Shown piece after piece: positions 61,299 through 64,000 of a stretch of DNA of 64,000 nucleotides (positions within the stretch are counted from its first letter, which is position 1; each line of letters opens with the position of its first letter). The notes beneath the pieces were generated by a model, which did not search any database, was not told where the DNA came from, and worked only from the letters and a program-made list of their open reading frames with translations. Position numbers and translations under genes: made by a program. Location of the stretch: contig CANIWM010000017.1 in NCBI GenBank assembly GCA_947471505.1, positions 1 through 64,000 of the forward strand. Direction: 5' to 3'. Source of the stretch: Chthoniobacteraceae bacterium. Its GTDB lineage: Bacteria; Verrucomicrobiota; Verrucomicrobiia; Chthoniobacterales; Chthoniobacteraceae.

Positions 61299-62306
61299 AT
61301 GAACAAAGTCCTCGTCTGTGGTGCCGGTGGTTTTATCGGCGGACACCTTGTAGCTGACCTTCGCCGTCAAGGCGTGAAGTCGATCCGTGCGGTTGATATT
61401 AAGCCGTTCGACCAGTGGTACCAGAAGTTCGATGACGTGGAGAACTTCCACCTCGACCTCGGGGAAAAGGACGCGTGCGAGAAGGCGGTGGCCGGCTGCG
61501 ACTGGGTGTATAATCTCGCGGCAGACATGGGCGGGATGGGCTTTATCGAGCTGAACAAAGGGCTCTGTATGCTCAGCGTGCTGATCAATACGCACCTGCT
61601 CATGGCAGCGAAAAAGTGCGGCGGCGTGGAGCGGTTTTTCTACGCATCGTCGGCGTGTGTTTATAATGGCGATTTGCAGAAAGACCCGAACATCACGGCG
61701 CTGGCGGAAGGCGACGCTTACCCCGCGCTGCCGGAGGATGGCTATGGCTGGGAGAAACTGTTCAGCGAGCGGATGTGCCGCCATTTCCGCGAGGACTTCG
61801 GCATCCAATGCCGCGTGGCGCGCTACCACAATGTGTATGGGCCCAATGGGACTTACGACGGCGGGCGCGAGAAAGCTCCGGCGGCGATTTGCCGGAAGGT
61901 GATCGGTGCGAAGTTGAGCGGGAATCTGGACATCGAGATTTGGGGCGATGGGTCGCAGACGCGGTCGTTCATGTATATTGACGACTGTTTGCACGGGACA
62001 CAGATGCTCACGCGCAGCGATTTCATTGAGCCGATCAACATCGGCAGCTCGGAGAAAGTGAGCATCAATCAACTCGTGGATACGGTGGAAAGCATCGCCG
62101 GAATCCAGCTCAAGCGCCGCTACAAGCTGGACGCGCCGAAGGGCGTGAATGGCCGGAACTCGGACAACACGCTCATTCAAAAAGCATTCGGCTGGGAGCC
62201 AAACATCAAGCTGCGTGCGGGCTTGGAGAAGACGTATGCGTGGATTTACGACGAGGTGATGCACTGCCAAAAGACGGGCAAGGCGAGCATCGTGAACGTG
62301 GCGTAG
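61299..62306 (+). CDS. gme: GDP-mannose 3,5-epimerase
   Basis: 335-aa extended SDR. It matches plant GDP-mannose 3,5-epimerase closely in recalled motifs: NLAADMGGMGFIELN, RFFYASSACVY, GGREKAPAAICRK, DGSQTRSFMYIDD and NGRNSDNTLI. Key residues are present: Cys120, Tyr149 and Lys153 (YGWEK), and Lys192. The enzyme converts GDP-mannose to GDP-L-galactose and GDP-L-gulose, used in plants for ascorbate and in bacteria probably for surface polysaccharides. The NAD site is CGAGGFIG (7-14). The gene is divergent from the tricorn gene with a 136-base gap. Confidence 0.88.
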   Translation: MNKVLVCGAGGFIGGHLVADLRRQGVKSIRAVDIKPFDQWYQKFDDVENFHLDLGEKDACEKAVAGCDWVYNLAADMGGMGFIELNKGLCMLSVLINTHLLMAAKKCGGVERFFYASSACVYNGDLQKDPNITALAEGDAYPALPEDGYGWEKLFSERMCRHFREDFGIQCRVARYHNVYGPNGTYDGGREKAPAAICRKVIGAKLSGNLDIEIWGDGSQTRSFMYIDDCLHGTQMLTRSDFIEPINIGSSEKVSINQLVDTVESIAGIQLKRRYKLDAPKGVNGRNSDNTLIQKAFGWEPNIKLRAGLEKTYAWIYDEVMHCQKTGKASIVNVA

Positions 62307-62324
62307 CGCCGGAACATTACCGCC

Positions 62325-63329
62325 CTATTTCAGGCGGTAATGCCCGTGCTTCCGCGTGCCTTCTCGGACGACGACACCGGCTTCCATCAGCGGATTGAGG
62401 AGGTCCAGCGCGCCTTGCTTGGTGATGCGCAGTGCTTTCCACACTGCCGCCGGAATCATCGGCCCGCGCTCGCGCAGGAGTTGCAGGAGTTTTTCCTGCT
62501 TGGGGCGCAGAATCAACTTGTGGCCTTGCGATGCGGCGGCGAGGTCTTGGATGCGCAGCCACACGCGCTCCAGCGTGGCTAGGAGCCCTTCGGCGGAGTA
62601 TTCCAGCCAGGCAGTCAGCTCGCCGCCGGATTTCTCCACGGCAGCCAGCGAGGCGTAGTAACGTGGGCGATCTTCCCAGTAAAATTCATCCACCGAGAAG
62701 ATGTGATGCGAATCAAACCCGCTCCGATACAGCTCCCACAGCGCCAGTGCGCGACCGACCCGCCCGTTGCCATCGGCAAACGGATGAATCTCCTCGAAGC
62801 GATAGTGCAGGACCGCCGAAGTGAGCACCGGCGACAGGTCCGCCGCGCGTTCATTCCACCACTCCAGCAGCTCCCACATCAGCCCAGAGACATCCTCCGG
62901 GAGCGGCGGGACATGGTCGCCCACGCGCACGCGAATCGTCCGGTAGTGCCCGGCCTCGCCTTGGTCCATCACTTTGTCGGCCATGATTTTGTGGAGCTGG
63001 AAAAGATGCTCGTGCGTGACCTTTTTCACGCCCATCTGCTTTTCGATAAAACGGAGCGCGGCAAAGTAGTTCACCACCTCACGTTTCGAGCGCGTCTCGG
63101 AATCGGGAATCTCTCCGCCCTCCTCCACCGCCCGGACTTCGGCGAGCGTCAGGGGGTTCCCCTCGATGGCAGTCGAAGAGTGAGCATTCCGCGTCCGGCT
63201 GTCCTTTTGCAGAGCCGGAATCCAAGCCACCTCAATCGCCGCATCCATGATGCGGGTGCGCAGGCCAGCAATCCTCTCGACGCGATTGAGAAGCAGCGGC
63301 GTGATATTGAAAAATGGAAGCCAGCTCAT
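62325..63329 (-). CDS. Fic-domain AMP-transferase with N-terminal self-inhibitory motif
   Basis: 334 aa. The Fic active site HPFADGNGR is at 182-190 with catalytic His182. The inhibitory motif (S/T)xxxE(G/N) is STAIEG (52-57), placed N-terminal to the Fic core, so this is a class II protein kept inactive by its own Glu56. The C terminus has a winged-helix domain (about 270-334: LLQLLRERGPMIPAAVWKAL, VVVREGTRKHGHYRL) that may bind DNA and self-regulate. Fic proteins usually add AMP to a target protein. ATG 63329 is used. It is convergent with the epimerase gene, with 18 bases between stops. Confidence 0.9.
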   Translation of the reverse strand: MSWLPFFNITPLLLNRVERIAGLRTRIMDAAIEVAWIPALQKDSRTRNAHSSTAIEGNPLTLAEVRAVEEGGEIPDSETRSKREVVNYFAALRFIEKQMGVKKVTHEHLFQLHKIMADKVMDQGEAGHYRTIRVRVGDHVPPLPEDVSGLMWELLEWWNERAADLSPVLTSAVLHYRFEEIHPFADGNGRVGRALALWELYRSGFDSHHIFSVDEFYWEDRPRYYASLAAVEKSGGELTAWLEYSAEGLLATLERVWLRIQDLAAASQGHKLILRPKQEKLLQLLRERGPMIPAAVWKALRITKQGALDLLNPLMEAGVVVREGTRKHGHYRLK

Positions 63330-63360
63330 GCTCGCTAGACTGGATTGACGAAGAATTAAA

Positions 63361-63430
63361 GTCAAGTTTAAGTCTAAAATAAGTCAAGTTGCGCGGCGAT
63401 TGCAAGTCAATAATTGGTCAAGTTTAAGTC
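63361..63430. promoter_or_regulatory. Repeated GTCAAGTTTAAGTC elements upstream of the Fic gene
   Basis: The 14-mer GTCAAGTTTAAGTC occurs at 63361-63374 and again at 63417-63430, with a shorter AGTCAAGTT at 63382-63390. On the minus strand each carries a TTGAC. The first copy is 32 bases before the Fic ATG. Direct repeats in a promoter suggest binding sites, possibly for the Fic protein's own winged helix. Confidence 0.5.
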
Positions 63431-63468
63431 AGGAGATAGTCCACAAACGCATTTAGTGGGCGGGCACG

Positions 63469-63499
63469 ACAAAGGCCAAGCGGATTGCTTGGCCTTTGT
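63469..63499 (-). terminator. Strong hairpin downstream of the TolC-like gene
   Basis: A 13-bp perfect stem, ACAAAGGCCAAGC (63469-63481) with GCTTGGCCTTTGT (63487-63499) around a 5-base loop, lies 27 bases past the stop of the minus-strand gene. It has no clear T-run on that strand, so it may work as an mRNA 3' stabiliser or as a terminator with factors. Confidence 0.6.
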
Positions 63500-63525
63500 T
63501 TCGTGGCGGGCGGCGGGGTTGTGCC

Positions 63526-64000
63526 TTACTCGCTGGTGATGATCTTTTTCGACTCTTTGCTGCCGCTCATTCCTTTTTGGAGATAGAGGAGTGGCAGGCC
63601 GTTTTCTTGGTCGCGGACGACTTGGATGCCTTCAAAGCGGAGGAGTTTTCCTTTGGCGCGCTGCATGTTGACGAGGGAGACTTGGTAGTTGGCGGCGGAG
63701 CGGATGAACTCTTCTTCGGCGTTGGCGCGGCGATCTTGAGCGTCGAGCATCCGGTCAATGTAGTCGGTCGTTTGGGTGGCTTGGGCCGTCTTGGTGGCTT
63801 CGGGGCCCATGATGGCGGCGATGGCGGGGTCGGAGAATGGCTGGATGGTGCGGCGGGCTTCGAGGGTGGCGATGTCTTCGGCGTAGGCTTTTACGGCAGA
63901 ATACTTTGCGAGGGCTTCGCGGTAGCTGGTGCCGACTTCGCGGGCGCTGATTTGGACTTCGAGCATGACGCTGTCCACGGTAGTTTTGAGCTGGTTAATC
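63526..64000 (-). CDS. C-terminal part of a probable TolC-family outer membrane efflux protein
   Basis: The frame is open through the right edge, so the gene begins outside; 158 codons before the TAA at 63526 are visible. The sequence is strongly helical and heptad-like (VDSVMLEVQISAREVGTSYR, EALAKYSAVKAYAEDIATLE, EEEFIRSAANYQVSLVNMQRAKGKLLR). The stretch NYQVSLVNMQRAKGKLL matches the pattern near the end of TolC/OEP proteins, where alternating coiled helices form the periplasmic tunnel. A C-terminal tail follows. Other long coiled-coil proteins cannot be excluded without the N terminus. Confidence 0.6.
   Translation of the reverse strand, partial: INQLKTTVDSVMLEVQISAREVGTSYREALAKYSAVKAYAEDIATLEARRTIQPFSDPAIAAIMGPEATKTAQATQTTDYIDRMLDAQDRRANAEEEFIRSAANYQVSLVNMQRAKGKLLRFEGIQVVRDQENGLPLLYLQKGMSGSKESKKIITSE

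Overview
The window is GC-rich chromosomal DNA from a bacterium that I place in the Verrucomicrobiota. The evidence is family content: a planctomycete/verrucomicrobial PSCyt1-PSCyt2-PSD1 cytochrome-type protein, an arylsulfatase, a PEP-CTERM protein, autotransporter-associated beta-strand repeats, a giant LEPR-XLL adhesin-like protein, SHD1 domains, a LacI-type regulator with a GntR head, and a GDP-mannose 3,5-epimerase. The class cannot be fixed from this window. I saw no rRNA, tRNA or CRISPR array. Few start codons have an obvious Shine-Dalgarno sequence.

Layout. At 1-150 what looks like the 5' end of an insertion-sequence transposase points out of the window, and a PEP-CTERM surface protein next to it has lost its N terminus. 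At 1276-8935 lie a 1709-aa CotH-kinase/lamin-tail surface protein, a heptose-phosphate adenylyltransferase, a membrane protein with two LAB_N domains, and a PQQ-type beta-propeller protein. At 8945-20682 (minus) one giant surface-protein frame of about 3.9 thousand codons is interrupted by two in-frame TAG codons and, close to its 3' end, a one-base frameshift. At 20981-28228 are a rhodanese, a sulfatase and a 1754-aa beta-strand-repeat protein. At 28371-31122 are an OmpR-type two-component pair and pyrE. After a repeat-filled gap, 31496-35142 (minus) is a likely operon of a CHASE2 protein, a beta-CASP nuclease and galE.

From 35231 to 40701 come a deacetylase-pectate lyase fusion, the PSD1 protein with a small secreted protein, and an L,D-transpeptidase. 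From 40735 to 47908, all plus strand, come a second two-component pair, a lipoprotein esterase, der, a GntR/LacI regulator, a CbiX-type chelatase and a DR2241-like Fe-S protein. From 47862 to 55417 are trpG/pabA, a small secreted protein, aspS, hom, a tandem SHD1-aspartyl protease and an SHD1-like secreted protein. This block is bracketed by two inverted copies of a long hairpin repeat. The last 8 kb holds a glycoside hydrolase, a 1213-aa tricorn-like protease, a GDP-mannose 3,5-epimerase, a Fic protein and the 3' end of a probable TolC-type gene.

Functionally the window combines housekeeping (der, aspS, hom, pyrE, trpG) with a large investment in cell-surface and polysaccharide functions: sulfatase, pectate lyase, deacetylase, glycosidase, sugar-nucleotide epimerases and very large secreted proteins. 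This fits a polysaccharide-degrading lifestyle. The most notable features are the decaying or recoded giant gene, the insertion-truncated PEP-CTERM gene, and two families of dispersed hairpin repeats.
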